This document shows positions 25,204 through 35,374 of a stretch of DNA of 64,000 nt, one piece after another. Location of the stretch: positions 1,426,001 through 1,490,000 of the forward strand of contig CP076546.1 in NCBI GenBank assembly GCA_018889975.1, written 5' to 3'. Source of the DNA: Bacillus sp. NP157. GTDB lineage: Bacteria > Pseudomonadota > Gammaproteobacteria > Xanthomonadales > Rhodanobacteraceae. The notes below the pieces were generated by a model. It was given only the letters and a program-made list of their open reading frames with translations, had not been told where the DNA came from and made no database searches. How positions within the stretch are numbered: position 1 is the stretch's first letter; every line of letters starts with the position of its first letter. The position numbers and the translations under genes were made by a program.

Positions 25204-28200
25204 GCAGGCCGGCCCCGGCGCTGCAGCACGCGCTCGAAGGCGAGGTAGATCACCGGCGTGGTGAACAGGGTGAGCAGCTGGCTGACCAGCAGGCCCCAGA
25301 AGATCCCCACGCCCAGCGGATGGCGCAGCTCCGCACCCATGCCGCCACCGAGCATCAGCGGCAAGGCACCCAGCATCGCCGCCAGCGTGGTCATCAGGAT
25401 CGGGCGGAAGCGCAGCAGGCAGGCCTGCACTATGGCCTCGCGCGGGGCCAGGCCCTGGTGGCGCTGCGCATCGATCGCGAAGTCGATCAGCATGATCGCG
25501 TTCTTCTGCACGATGCCGATCAACAGGATCACGCCGATCAGCGAGATCACGTCGAGCTCGAAGCCGCCGATGATCAGCGCCAGCAACGCGCCGATGCCGG
25601 CCGACGGCAGCGTCGACAGGATGGTGAGCGGATGGATGTAGCTCTCGTAGAGCACGCCGAGCACGATGTAGACGGTGATCAGCGTAGCCAGGATCAGCCA
25701 CGGCTGGCCGGCGCGCGAGGCCTGGAAGGCTTCCGCCGAGCCTTCCCAGCGCAACTGTGCGCTGGCCGGCAGCTTCAGCTCGCGCTGGGCGGCATCGACC
25801 TGCTGGATCGCACCGCCGAGCGACGCGCCCGGGGCCAGGTTGAACGACACCGTGGCCGCCGGCAGCTGGTCGAGCCGCGTGACCACCAGCGGCGCCGTGC
25901 GCTCGCTCACCTGGGCGATCGAGGTGAGTGGGATCAGCGCGGCCGAGGGATCGCCCGCATCCGCCGCGTTCGCCGCCGCCCCACCCGTGGCGCCCAGGTA
26001 CACGCCCTGCAATGCACCGGCGACGTCGGTCGCGGCCGGTGCCGCTGCCTCGAGGATCACGCGCCGCTGGCTGCCCAGGGTCAAGAGCGTGGAGACGTGG
26101 CGCTGGCCGAACGCGTTGTACAAGGCATCGCCGATCGCCGCGGAGGTGACGCCGTAGCGGCTGGCGAGGTCATGGTCGACCTGGACGAACGCTTCCAGGC
26201 CACGATCCTGCTGGTCGCTGGCGACGCTGGTGAGCTTGTGGGCATCGCGCAGCGAACCGAGCACGCGCGGCACCCACTGCGCCAGCTGGGCCGGGTCGGC
26301 GTGTTCGAGCGAGAACTGGTACTGGCCGCGGCTGACCCGGTCGTCGATGGTCAGGTCGGGCACCGGCTGCATGTACAACGCGATGCCTTCCACCTTGCGC
26401 GCGGCATCGGCCAGGCGCGCCATGACGGCGGGCACGCGATCGCGCTTGCCCAGCGGCTTCAGGTGGATCAGCAACTGCCCGGTATTCAGCGACGCCGAGC
26501 CGCCGCCCACGCCGATGAACGAGGCGACGCTGGCGACGGCGGGATCCTGCAACAGCACGCGGGTCAGCGCCTGCTGGCGATCGGCCATGGCGGCGAACGA
26601 CACCGTCGGCGCGGCTTCGGTCACGCCCTGGATGTCGCCGGAATCCTGGGTGGGAAACAGCCCGCGCGGGATCACCAGGTACAGCACGACGGTCAGCGCG
26701 GCCATCGCCGCGACCAGTCCGAGCGTTGCCGCCTGGCGTGCCAGCACCCATGCCAGGCCGCGCTCGTAGCGCACCAGCACGCCATCCAGCCAGGCCTTGC
26801 CCCGCTGCGCGACGCGCCCCTGCCGCGCTTCCGGCACCCGGCGCAGCATCCGCGCGCACATCATCGGCGTGAGCGTCAGCGAGACCACGCCGGAAATCAA
26901 AATCGCCACCGCCAGCGTCACCGCAAACTCGCGGAACAGCCGGCCGACCAGTCCACCCATGAACAGCAGCGGGATCAGCACGGCGACCAACGACACGGTC
27001 AGCGACACCACGGTGAAGGCGATCTGCCGCGCGCCCTTCAGCGCCGCGGCGAGTGGCTCCTCGCCCGCCTCCACGTAGCGGGCGATGTTCTCGATCATCA
27101 CGATCGCATCGTCGACCATGAAACCGGTGGCCACGATCAGCGCCATCAGGGTGAGGTTATTGATCGAGAACCCGGCCAGGTACATCACCGCGAAGGTGCC
27201 GACCAGCGAGAGCGGCACCACCACGCCCGGGATGATCGTAGCCGTGCCACTGCCCAGGAACAGGAAGATCACCAGCACGACGAGCACGACCGCGAAGACC
27301 AGTTCCACCTGGGTGTCGTGGACGGCCGCACGCACGGTGTCGGTGCGATCCGACAGCGTGGTGATGTCGGCCGCGGCCGGCAGGGTCGTCTTCAGCTGCG
27401 GCAACAGCTGCTGGATGCGGTCGACCACCTCCACCACGTTGGCGCCCGGCTGGCGGCGGATGCGCAGGATGATCGCCGGCACGTCGCCCGACCACGCGGC
27501 CAGGCGTGCATTCTCGGCGCCTTCGCTGACGTGGGCGACGTCGCCCAGCCGCACCACCGCGCCTTCGCGCTGCGCCACCGCGAGGCCTTCGAAGCCGGCG
27601 ACGGTGTCGATCGGCGAGCTGATCGCGATATTGGACGAACGCACCGGGCCTTCGAGCGTACCCTTGGCCTGGTTGGAATTGGCATCGCGAATGGCACCGC
27701 GCAGGTCGTCGAGGGTGAGCCCGTTCGAGCGCAGGCGCGCCGGATCGGCCTGCACGACGATGGCCGGCTGCTGGCCGCCGTCGATGCTGACCAGGCCCAC
27801 CCCCGACACCTGCGACAGCTTCGGCACCAGCCGGGTATCGGCCAGTTCACGCAGGGTCCGCAGCGAAAGGGTCGGCGAGGTCACCGCGAGTGTCATCACC
27901 GGCGCATCGGCCGGGTTCACCTTGCGGTAGATCGGCGGCTGCGAGATGTCGGCGGGCAGCAGTGGCGCGGCCGCGTTGATCGCCGCCTGCACTTCCTGCT
28001 CGGCCACGTCCAGCGGCAGGTCGAGGTTGAAGCGCAGGGTGATCGTCGAGATCCCGACCGCGCTGGACGAGGCCATCTGGTTCAGGCCCGGCATCTGGCC
28101 GAGCTGGCGTTCCAGCGGCGCGCTGATCGTCGAGGCGACCACCTGCGGCCCGGCGCCCGGATAGGCGGTGACCACCTCGATGGTCGGGAAGTCGACCTCG

Positions 28201-28313
28201 GGCAGTGCCGACAGCGACAGGAAGCGGTAGCCGAACAGGCCCAGCAACAGGATCGCGATGGCCAGCAGCGAGGTCGCGACCGGCCTCAGGATGAACGGGC
28301 GCGAGGGATTCAC
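25200..28313 (-). CDS. RND efflux permease, MdtB/MuxB-like
   Basis: A 1037-residue RND transporter beginning MNPSRPFILRPVATSLLAIA. The TM4 proton-relay motif GFMVDDAIVMIENIARY and the conserved segment GIVQKNAIMLIDFAID are intact, with two large periplasmic loops. It is a diverged paralogue of the next gene; heteromeric pumps of this kind (MdtB2C) need both. It overlaps the adaptor gene stop by four bases (28310-28313). It sits in the inner membrane and joins the adaptor and the NodT-like duct. Confidence 0.92.
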   Translation of the reverse strand: MNPSRPFILRPVATSLLAIAILLLGLFGYRFLSLSALPEVDFPTIEVVTAYPGAGPQVVASTISAPLERQLGQMPGLNQMASSSAVGISTITLRFNLDLPLDVAEQEVQAAINAAAPLLPADISQPPIYRKVNPADAPVMTLAVTSPTLSLRTLRELADTRLVPKLSQVSGVGLVSIDGGQQPAIVVQADPARLRSNGLTLDDLRGAIRDANSNQAKGTLEGPVRSSNIAISSPIDTVAGFEGLAVAQREGAVVRLGDVAHVSEGAENARLAAWSGDVPAIILRIRRQPGANVVEVVDRIQQLLPQLKTTLPAAADITTLSDRTDTVRAAVHDTQVELVFAVVLVVLVIFLFLGSGTATIIPGVVVPLSLVGTFAVMYLAGFSINNLTLMALIVATGFMVDDAIVMIENIARYVEAGEEPLAAALKGARQIAFTVVSLTVSLVAVLIPLLFMGGLVGRLFREFAVTLAVAILISGVVSLTLTPMMCARMLRRVPEARQGRVAQRGKAWLDGVLVRYERGLAWVLARQAATLGLVAAMAALTVVLYLVIPRGLFPTQDSGDIQGVTEAAPTVSFAAMADRQQALTRVLLQDPAVASVASFIGVGGGSASLNTGQLLIHLKPLGKRDRVPAVMARLADAARKVEGIALYMQPVPDLTIDDRVSRGQYQFSLEHADPAQLAQWVPRVLGSLRDAHKLTSVASDQQDRGLEAFVQVDHDLASRYGVTSAAIGDALYNAFGQRHVSTLLTLGSQRRVILEAAAPAATDVAGALQGVYLGATGGAAANAADAGDPSAALIPLTSIAQVSERTAPLVVTRLDQLPAATVSFNLAPGASLGGAIQQVDAAQRELKLPASAQLRWEGSAEAFQASRAGQPWLILATLITVYIVLGVLYESYIHPLTILSTLPSAGIGALLALIIGGFELDVISLIGVILLIGIVQKNAIMLIDFAIDAQRHQGLAPREAIVQACLLRFRPILMTTLAAMLGALPLMLGGGMGAELRHPLGVGIFWGLLVSQLLTLFTTPVIYLAFERVLQRRGRPA

Positions 28314-29527
28314 GGGCGGGCGTTCGGTGCCTGCGGCGAGGCACTCGCCTCATCGCGCTGGCACGTGGTCGCGCCAGCCGCGGGCGCCGCCGGCGCCGTG
28401 TCCGTCGCGGTGGTTGCCGTCACGCGGGTGCCGGCGCGCAGCCGGTCCGCGCCCTCGACGACGACCTGGGTCCCCGCCGCGATGCCCGAGGTGACGACGG
28501 TGGTCGCGGTGTCGCCCGCGCCGACCTTCACCGGCACGACGGCCACGGTCTTGTCGTCCTTGAGCACGTAGACGAACGCACCCTGGGCACCCTGCTGGAT
28601 CGCCGCGGCCGGCACCAGCACGGCCTGGGCAAGCACCTGCACGGGCAGGCGCGCCGTGACGAACTGGTTGGGCAGGAGCGAGTCCTTCGCGTTGGCGAAC
28701 TCGGCCTCGAACTTTACCGTGCCGGTGGCCGGATCGACCTGGTTGTTCGCCGCGAGCAGGTGGCCCGTGGCGAGCACGTCGTCGGGGCTGTCGCCGTAGG
28801 CATCGACCGGCACGCAGTCACCCGCGCGCAACCGTTCCAGCACGCCCGGCACCACGTTCACCGGCATCGAGAACACGACCTTGCTCGGCTGCGACTGGGT
28901 CACGACGACGATGCCGCGCGTATCCGACGGACCGACCAGGTTGCCCGGGTCGACCCGGCGCAGGCCGACCGTGCCGGAGATCGGCGCGGTGATGCGTGCG
29001 TTGGAAAGCTGCAGGTTCGCGCTGCCGATGCGGCCCTGTTCGGACTTCACTTCGGCGGTGTACTGGCGTACCAGCGATTGCTGGTCGGCCACGCGCTGGC
29101 GCGAGATCGAATCCTGCGCGAGCAGCGCCTCGTAGTGCTTCAGCGTTTCCTGCGCATTGGCGAGCTGGGCCTGGCTGCGACCAAGGTCGCCGTTGGCCAG
29201 CTGCAACTGCGCCTGGGCTTCGCGCGGATCGACTTCGGCCAGCAGGTCGCCCTGCTTGACCACCTGGCCGCCGCTGAAGGCCACCCGCTTGAGCAGGCCA
29301 TCGACCTGGCTACGCACGAGCACGCTGTTGGACGGGGTCACCGTGCCGGGCTGCGCGCGGTAGACCACGAAGCCGCCCTGGCGAGCGGCGGCGGTGACCA
29401 CGGGCACGGCCTGCTCGGCGGCCTGCTTGTTGCCGCCGCCACCGCGCCCCAGCCACCACAGGACGGCGATGATGAGGATGGCGACGACCACGATGATGGT
29501 CGTCCGCGACGAGCCCCGCCCGCTCAC
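28310..29527 (-). CDS. RND periplasmic adaptor (membrane fusion protein), MdtA/MuxA-like
   Basis: A 405-residue adaptor with one N-terminal membrane anchor (TIIVVVAILIIAVLWWLG), a lipoyl half-motif LVRSQVDGLLKRVAFSGGQ, a coiled-coil hairpin and beta-barrel domain (ARITAPISGTVGLRRVDPG). It bridges the inner-membrane pump and the outer-membrane duct. The start is taken as GTG 29527, which overlaps the stop of the ceramide synthase-like gene (GTGA); the reading upstream of it is arginine-rich and lies within that gene. It is therefore the second gene of the operon and is translationally coupled to the first. Confidence 0.9.
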   Translation of the reverse strand: MSGRGSSRTTIIVVVAILIIAVLWWLGRGGGGNKQAAEQAVPVVTAAARQGGFVVYRAQPGTVTPSNSVLVRSQVDGLLKRVAFSGGQVVKQGDLLAEVDPREAQAQLQLANGDLGRSQAQLANAQETLKHYEALLAQDSISRQRVADQQSLVRQYTAEVKSEQGRIGSANLQLSNARITAPISGTVGLRRVDPGNLVGPSDTRGIVVVTQSQPSKVVFSMPVNVVPGVLERLRAGDCVPVDAYGDSPDDVLATGHLLAANNQVDPATGTVKFEAEFANAKDSLLPNQFVTARLPVQVLAQAVLVPAAAIQQGAQGAFVYVLKDDKTVAVVPVKVGAGDTATTVVTSGIAAGTQVVVEGADRLRAGTRVTATTATDTAPAAPAAGATTCQRDEASASPQAPNARP

Positions 29528-30666
29528 GGAAGCACCCGCTCGTACACGCGATAACGCTTGTAGTCGTGGCCGCCGATGGTTTCGACGATGTTGCGCATGC
29601 CGGCGTTGTCCTCGAGGATCCACGACAGTTCGACCTGCTCGACGCCGCGTGCCACCAGATGGTGGCGGACCGCGTCGATCACCAGGAAGGCCAGGCCCGG
29701 CCCAAGCGGCGTGTTGTGCAGGCTACGGCGCACGCCCATCAGCGGCACGCGCGAGGATTTGGGGAAGCGCACCTTGAGGTTCCAGAGCAGCTTCGCCCAG
29801 TTGAACGGCAACAGGCTGCCACCGAAGTCCTTGATGACCTCGTTGACGTTGGGCAGCGCGACGATGAACGCCACCGGCTCGCCATCGAGCTCGGCGACCT
29901 GGATCAGTTCCGGGGCGATCAACACGCGCAGCGTGTGGCCCAGGTCCTTGAACTCCGCCTCGGTGAACGGCACGAAGCCCCAGTTGTTCGCCCATGCGTC
30001 GTTGAAGATGTCGCGCAGCATGGCGAGCTCTTCGTCGAAGCGCTTGGTGTCCAGCGGGCGCACGCGGATGCGGTCGCGCACCTTGGCCAGCAGGCGATCC
30101 ATGACCTTCGGCGCGGGGAAGTCCGGCGCGATCATGTAGGCAAGCATGTCCTTGGCCTTGGTGTAGCCGGCGCGCTCGATGCGCTCGCCGTAATACGGCT
30201 TCGCATGGCCCATCATGAACACGGGCGGCGTGTCGAAACCATCGACCAGCAGGCCGACTTCGTCGTTGATCGAGAGGCTGAGCGGGCCGCGCACGCGCTG
30301 GATGCCCTGGTCGTGCAGCCATCCCTCGGCGGCGCTGATCAGCGCGGCGAAGGTTTCCTGGTCGTCCTCGGCGTCGAGCATGCCGAAGAAACCGGTGGCG
30401 TCGGCGTGGCGCTCCAGATGGAGATCGTCGATCTGCGCACTGATCCGGCCCACCGGCTTGTCGCCGCGCCAGGCGATCCAGCCCTGCCAGCGGGCATGCT
30501 GGAACCAGGGGTTGGTCTTGGCACCCAGGTGCAGGCTGCGCTCCAGGTGGAGCGGCGGGATCCAGTTCGGATCGGAGCCGAGGATGGCAGCGGGTACCTT
30601 GATGAACTGGTTCAGGTCAGCCTTGCTGGCGACCGGGACGACACGCAGTGGAGCGGACGGGCTCAA
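29524..30666 (-). CDS. GNAT-fold acyltransferase, probable bacterial ceramide synthase (bCerS-like)
   Basis: A 380-residue protein of the family annotated as GNAT-like or hypothetical, whose Caulobacter member was shown to be the bacterial ceramide synthase. Visible family features are the N-terminal DLNQFIKVPAAILGSDPNWIPPL, the beta-strands around GDKPVGRISAQID, RVRGPLSLSINDEVGLLV, and the C-terminal VELSWILEDNAGMRNIVE and YKRYRVYERVL. It would N-acylate 3-oxo-sphinganine made by the SPT-like enzyme of the convergent operon. It starts at TTG 30666, supported by GGAG eight bases upstream. It is the first gene of an operon with the RND exporter. Assignment rests on recalled family resemblance plus context. 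Confidence 0.75.
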   Translation of the reverse strand: MSPSAPLRVVPVASKADLNQFIKVPAAILGSDPNWIPPLHLERSLHLGAKTNPWFQHARWQGWIAWRGDKPVGRISAQIDDLHLERHADATGFFGMLDAEDDQETFAALISAAEGWLHDQGIQRVRGPLSLSINDEVGLLVDGFDTPPVFMMGHAKPYYGERIERAGYTKAKDMLAYMIAPDFPAPKVMDRLLAKVRDRIRVRPLDTKRFDEELAMLRDIFNDAWANNWGFVPFTEAEFKDLGHTLRVLIAPELIQVAELDGEPVAFIVALPNVNEVIKDFGGSLLPFNWAKLLWNLKVRFPKSSRVPLMGVRRSLHNTPLGPGLAFLVIDAVRHHLVARGVEQVELSWILEDNAGMRNIVETIGGHDYKRYRVYERVLP

Positions 30667-30772
30667 GCTAAATCTCCGACGACGAACAGAAGTCCGCGCC
30701 AGTCGCCCAGGTTGCCGCTGGCTAGCGCATCTCGGGCCCGGTCATAACTGCACCGGCCAGTACGCCATTCTA

Positions 30773-30789
30773 GTCGTGACAGTCGTGAT
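30773..30789. repeat. Direct repeat AGTCGTGA in the bCerS promoter region
   Basis: AGTCGTGA occurs twice, separated by one base (9-base period), between the bCerS-like gene and the plus-strand gene at 30892. Read on the minus strand it lies just upstream of TAGAAT, a good -10 box for the bCerS operon, so it could be an activator site. The rest of the 225-base gap shows nothing else. Confidence 0.3.
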
Positions 30790-30891
30790 TTGGTACACCC
30801 TTAGGTATGTTCCTGCGCCAGGGGCGCAAGGAGACGCTGGCGCAACCGCTCGGCCCCGACTTAGACTCGGCGCGTCAGCGGGGGCGACGAC

Positions 30892-31317
30892 ATGGAACGT
30901 GAAATCAAGATCGGCAATGCCACTTTCGTGGTCGAGGATCCGGCCGGGTCGCTCGACCGTCCACCGCTGCCACTCCTGCACGCCGGGCGGCCGTCGCCCG
31001 ACACCGAGCGCACGCCGTCCGAAGAGGCGTGGCCATTCAGCGCCACGCCCAAGCCGAACGCCAGCGACCCGATGGGCGAGATCGCCGCCCGCGTCGCGAT
31101 GTTCGACGGCATCGCCAACGGCCGGATAAGCCCGCGCGTCCTGTTCGTGGCCTGGCTATGGACGGCGCTGACCTTCTACACCCTCGCCGCGGTGATCTTC
31201 TGCGCAGGCACGATGCCAGCCACCACGGTCGGCGTCTTGATCCTGGCCATCCACACCGGCTTCTTCCTGCGCGCCCGCTCGCTTATGCATCTTCACCGGA
31301 AGCGGCGATCTTTCTAA
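30892..31317 (+). CDS. Small membrane protein of unknown function
   Basis: A 141-residue protein beginning MEREIKIGNATFVVEDP. The first 85 residues are hydrophilic and proline-rich; two hydrophobic helices follow (roughly 86-105 and 110-128), then a basic end RKRRSF. No family was recognised. The 3' end overlaps the convergent DsbA-family gene by 35 bases. The distribution of charged and hydrophobic residues looks like a real protein rather than an antisense shadow, but there is no independent support. Confidence 0.5.
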   Translation: MEREIKIGNATFVVEDPAGSLDRPPLPLLHAGRPSPDTERTPSEEAWPFSATPKPNASDPMGEIAARVAMFDGIANGRISPRVLFVAWLWTALTFYTLAAVIFCAGTMPATTVGVLILAIHTGFFLRARSLMHLHRKRRSF

Positions 31318-31945
31318 GCTGGCGCTCGAACTCTTCCGCCGGCTGGCCGCCGGAGATCAGGTAGCGATCGTTGACGACCACGGCCGGCACGCCCGTGATC
31401 CCGCGCCCCTGCCACAGGGCTTCGTCGCGACGGACCTCGTCGGCGAACCGGTCGGATTCCAGCACCGCGCGCGCCGCCAACTCGTCGAGACCCACCTTGC
31501 CCGCGGCTGCCACCAGCGCATCGCGGTCGCCCGGATCGGCCTGCTCGGTGAAGTTCAGCACGAACAGCTGCTGCTTCAGCGCGTGCTGGCGGCCATCACC
31601 CTCGCCCGCGGCCCATGCGAGCAGGCGGTGCGCGTCGAAGGTGTTGTAGATGCGGCTGTCGTCTGACGTATTCATCGTGAAGCCGACATCCGCGGCACGC
31701 GCCTTGATCCGCTCGCGGTTCACCCGCGCTTCGGCGGCGGGGATGCGGTACTTGGCGACGATGTGTTCCAGCGTGTTCTCGCCGCCCGCGCGCATGTCGG
31801 GATTCAGTTCGAACGGATGGAAGGTGATTTCCGCCTCCACGTCGCCACGCAGGTTTTCCAGCGCGCGGTCGAGGCCACCCAGGCCGATGACGCACCAGGG
31901 ACAGGCGATGTCGGAGACGAAGTCGATCTTCAGCTTCTTGGTCAT
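31283..31945 (-). CDS. DsbA-family thioredoxin-fold oxidoreductase (FrnE-like)
   Basis: A 220-residue DsbA-like protein with the redox motif C15PWC18 at the start of the first helix and the cis-proline loop GITGVPAVVVNDRYLISGGQ near the end. This is the FrnE/2-hydroxychromene-2-carboxylate isomerase-type branch, which is cytoplasmic (no signal peptide) and linked to disulfide handling under oxidative stress in other bacteria. The ATG at 31945 fits the family; a GTG two codons earlier is possible. It is monocistronic, upstream of the LytTR gene region but on the same strand with a 57-base gap. Confidence 0.88.
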   Translation of the reverse strand: MTKKLKIDFVSDIACPWCVIGLGGLDRALENLRGDVEAEITFHPFELNPDMRAGGENTLEHIVAKYRIPAAEARVNRERIKARAADVGFTMNTSDDSRIYNTFDAHRLLAWAAGEGDGRQHALKQQLFVLNFTEQADPGDRDALVAAAGKVGLDELAARAVLESDRFADEVRRDEALWQGRGITGVPAVVVNDRYLISGGQPAEEFERQLRKIAASGEDA

Positions 31946-32002
31946 GGGCACGCTTATCGCAAGGTCAAAACGCGATGGTACACCCGGCCCGCGAGTCGTC
32001 GC

Positions 32003-32766
<764 letters not shown>

Positions 32767-32770
<4 letters not shown>

Positions 32771-33885
32771 GCCGCGGCGACCTCGGGCGCGTCGTCGGCG
32801 TCGTCATCTTCGACCAGGCGGAACGGCATGCGCAGGCGGCAGGCAACACCTTGTGGCCAGAGCATCTGCAACTCGACCTGCCCGGCGCTTCCGTAAAGTT
32901 CGCTTAGGCGCAGGCGGGTATTGGAGAGGCCGATGCCGTGGCCTTCGCTGGCCGAACCGCCGGGCTCGAGCACGCTGTTGCGGTTGCGCACTTCGATGGT
33001 GAGGATGTCGCCTTCGCGGCGGCTCTCGATCTCCACGCAGTCCGTGCCAACCCGCTCGCCGATGCCGTGGCGGATCGCGTTTTCGACGATGGGCTGCAGG
33101 ATCAGGCTGGGTACTGCGCACGACAGCGTGTCGGGCGATATATAAATCCGGGTATCCAGGCGATCCTTGAACCGCGTGCGCTGGATGCCGAGGTAGAGAT
33201 CGAGCAACACCAGCTCCTGTCGCAGCGTGATCTCCTGGCCCTGGCATTCGTCGAGGAAGGCACGCAACAGGTCGCTCAGGCGCAGCAGCATGTCTTCGGC
33301 CGAGGTCACGTCCTCGTGCAGCAGGGTGGCGATGGCATGCATGGTGTTGAAAAGGAAGTGTGGCTGCAGTTGCGTGCGCAGCACCTGCAGCCTCGATTGC
33401 GCCAGCTCGGAAGCCAGCTCCGAGGTTTCGAGCTCGCGCCGGGCCTTCTCCTCTCGGTATTGCATCGCCTGCTGGATCGCAAAGAGCGCCCAGCAGGTCA
33501 ACATCCCCGTGGCAGCGTGCTGGCCGACGAACTGGCGCCACTGCAGCGCCAGGCTCGAGCCTTCGGTCACCGACGAGACCAGCGCGCCGATCAGCAAGGC
33601 AAGTCCGGTCATGCCGACGCTGGCCAGCAGCGGCATCCACAGCTCACGCCAGCGCAATGGAGTGCGCACCGGGAAGTGCTCGCCGAGGCGGAACACCAGC
33701 GGAGCCAGCGCCGCCCAGGTGAACCACTGGATGATCGACCAGCGCAGGTAGTCGCTCATGTCCCAGGTCCTGCCGCCCAGGTCGTCACGCATGTAACCCT
33801 GCAGCGCGAACACGACGGCGACCGCACCCCACAGGCTGAGGTATCGCGACATGCCCATCTGCGTCGTGCCCAGGCGAACCTTCAT
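32767..33885 (-). CDS. LytS/YpdA-type sensor histidine kinase
   Basis: A 372-residue kinase. Four or so N-terminal membrane helices (from about 15 to 140) are followed by a short coiled coil and the His_kinase domain typical of LytS/AlgZ proteins, with His176 in LQPHFLFNTMHAI and the ATP-binding N-box LQPIVENAIRHGIGE and G-box GHGIGLSNTRLRL. It phosphorylates the adjacent LytTR regulator. No periplasmic sensor domain is obvious, so the membrane helices themselves probably sense the signal. The 190 bases to the next gene hold the promoters of both directions but no clear motif. Confidence 0.92.
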
Positions 33886-34075
33886 CGGTGTATCCAGCGG
33901 GGTGGCGCGGCCATCTTAGGCACCGCCTCGCGCGGCTGGGAAGCGAAAGATGGCATGGCTGCCATTGGTCACGCTGCTACGACGATTCGTCCCAAATACG
34001 TTCCCGACGGGCCTGCCGTGGGGCGTGATGGCCTCGCCGGGGCCACGTGCGCGCCCCTTCGTGACGGAGTCGCCC

Positions 34076-34492
34076 ATGTCCCCTTCCCTGCCCTGCCTCG
34101 CCACCCTCGTCGCCGCCCTGTCGATGGCCGGCTGTGCTTCCAACGCATCGCGCGGACCGACCTCGGCGCCGTTCAATCTCGTCAACGCGACCGCCGACAG
34201 CGTGTCGCATGTCGCGCTGGCGCCAAGTGGCAGCGACGACTTCAGCAACGTGGACCTCGGCGAACCGCTGGCCGGTGGCCTCACCGCGGCCGCCGTGCAG
34301 TTGCCGCAGGGGCCATGCATGCGCGACCTGCGGATCACCTTTGGCGACGCACGCGAGTCGCGCATCAACGGCGTGGACGTGTGTCGCACGCATGGCCTGC
34401 GGCTGGATAGCCTGCGTGGCCGTAATGCGAGTCCCGACACCCTGGCCACCGGCGGTCCCGCCGCCGACCAGGGCACCGGGCAAGCCCTTTAG
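34076..34492 (+). CDS. Small lipoprotein of unknown function
   Basis: A 138-residue exported lipoprotein: signal MSPSLPCLATLVAALSMAG-C with Cys20 as the lipidation site. The mature part has two further cysteines (in GPCMRDLRITFGD and VDVCRTHGLRL) that may form a disulfide, with ITFGD and beta-strand-like segments. No family recognised. A GGAG ribosome binding site sits nine bases upstream. Its stop overlaps the convergent SDR stop by four bases. Confidence 0.7.
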   Translation: MSPSLPCLATLVAALSMAGCASNASRGPTSAPFNLVNATADSVSHVALAPSGSDDFSNVDLGEPLAGGLTAAAVQLPQGPCMRDLRITFGDARESRINGVDVCRTHGLRLDSLRGRNASPDTLATGGPAADQGTGQAL

Positions 34493-35265
34493 ACCTGGGC
34501 CTGGCCACCATCGACGAACAGCTCGATGCCGGTGATGTAGCTCGCCTCGTCGGAGGCGAGGAACGACACCGCCTTCGCGATCTCGTCGGGCTCGCCGGTC
34601 CGGCCAAGCGGGGTCACGCTGGCGGTGTAGGCCGAGAAGTCGGCGATCTGTTGGTCGTTCATGCCCAGCTCGCTCTTGTACGCCGGGGTGACGATCGTGC
34701 CCGGGGCGACGACGTTGACGCGGATGTCGCGCCCCTTCAGGTCCTGTGCCCAGGTCCGGGCGAAGGAGCGCAGCGCCGCCTTGGTCGCGGCGTAGACGCC
34801 GAACGCCGGCACGCCCTTGAGCGAAACCATCGAGCCGTTGAGCACGATGGCGCTACCCGGGCCCATCAGTTCCAGCGCCTTCTGCACGGTGAACAGGGTG
34901 CCCTTCACGTTGATGCCGAAGTACTTGTCGAACTGGGCCTCGCTGACCTGCCCCAGCGGCGCGAACTCACCGCCGCCGGCGTTGGCGAACAGGATGTCGA
35001 GGTGGCCGCTGCGCTCGCGGATGGTGGCGAAGATGCGGTCGAGGTCGGCGGCGACGGCGATGTCGCCCTGGATCCCGGTGGCGCCGATGCTGGCCGCGGC
35101 GCTGTCCAGCTCGGCCTGGCGGCGGCCGGTGATGTAGACCGTGGCCCCTTCGCGGACCAGGCGCTCGGCGGTGGCCAGGCCCAGGCCCGAGCTGCCGCCG
35201 GTGACCAGGGCGATCTTGCCGGCGTGGCGGGTGGTGTGGATGTTGCTGTTGGCGAGTGCGTGCAT
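34489..35265 (-). CDS. Short-chain dehydrogenase/reductase
   Basis: A 258-residue classical SDR. The cofactor motif is TGGSSGLG (22-29), the NAG motif NAGGG (95-99), and the catalytic triad Ser145, Tyr158, Lys162 (VYAATK). The arginine pair in ITGRRQ after the second strand suggests NADPH preference. It ends with GIELFVDGGQAQV. Its divergent neighbour is a LysR regulator and the shared promoter carries a large dyad, so it is the probable target of that regulator. The substrate is unknown; relatives act on small aldehydes and ketones, and annotation as an oxidoreductase is the safe limit. Confidence 0.9.
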   Translation of the reverse strand: MHALANSNIHTTRHAGKIALVTGGSSGLGLATAERLVREGATVYITGRRQAELDSAAASIGATGIQGDIAVAADLDRIFATIRERSGHLDILFANAGGGEFAPLGQVSEAQFDKYFGINVKGTLFTVQKALELMGPGSAIVLNGSMVSLKGVPAFGVYAATKAALRSFARTWAQDLKGRDIRVNVVAPGTIVTPAYKSELGMNDQQIADFSAYTASVTPLGRTGEPDEIAKAVSFLASDEASYITGIELFVDGGQAQV

Positions 35266-35324
35266 GACAGGTCTCCGATGACCGCGGCGCGGTCGATGGA
35301 CGAAAGTATGGTTATTCGCTTCCA

Positions 35325-35360
35325 GTGGATAAATAATCGCTTTGCGATTTCACTATCCAC
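35325..35360. promoter_or_regulatory. Nested dyad operator between SDR and LysR genes
   Basis: GTGGATA (35325-35331) and TATCCAC (35354-35360) are perfect inverted 7-mers; inside them AATCGC (35335-35340) and GCGATT (35344-35349) form a second perfect dyad around TTT. The element lies 15 bases before the LysR start and 60 bases before the SDR start, the typical place for LysR autoregulation and target activation. Confidence 0.6.
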
Positions 35361-35374
35361 ACGGGGAAATAATC

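Noticed and set aside
25320..28571. A 1083-codon open frame antisense to the RND permease gene
   Set aside because: It is a mirror of a GC-rich gene: rich in Arg, Gln, His and Asp with no family motif, while the opposite strand encodes a perfect RND protein.
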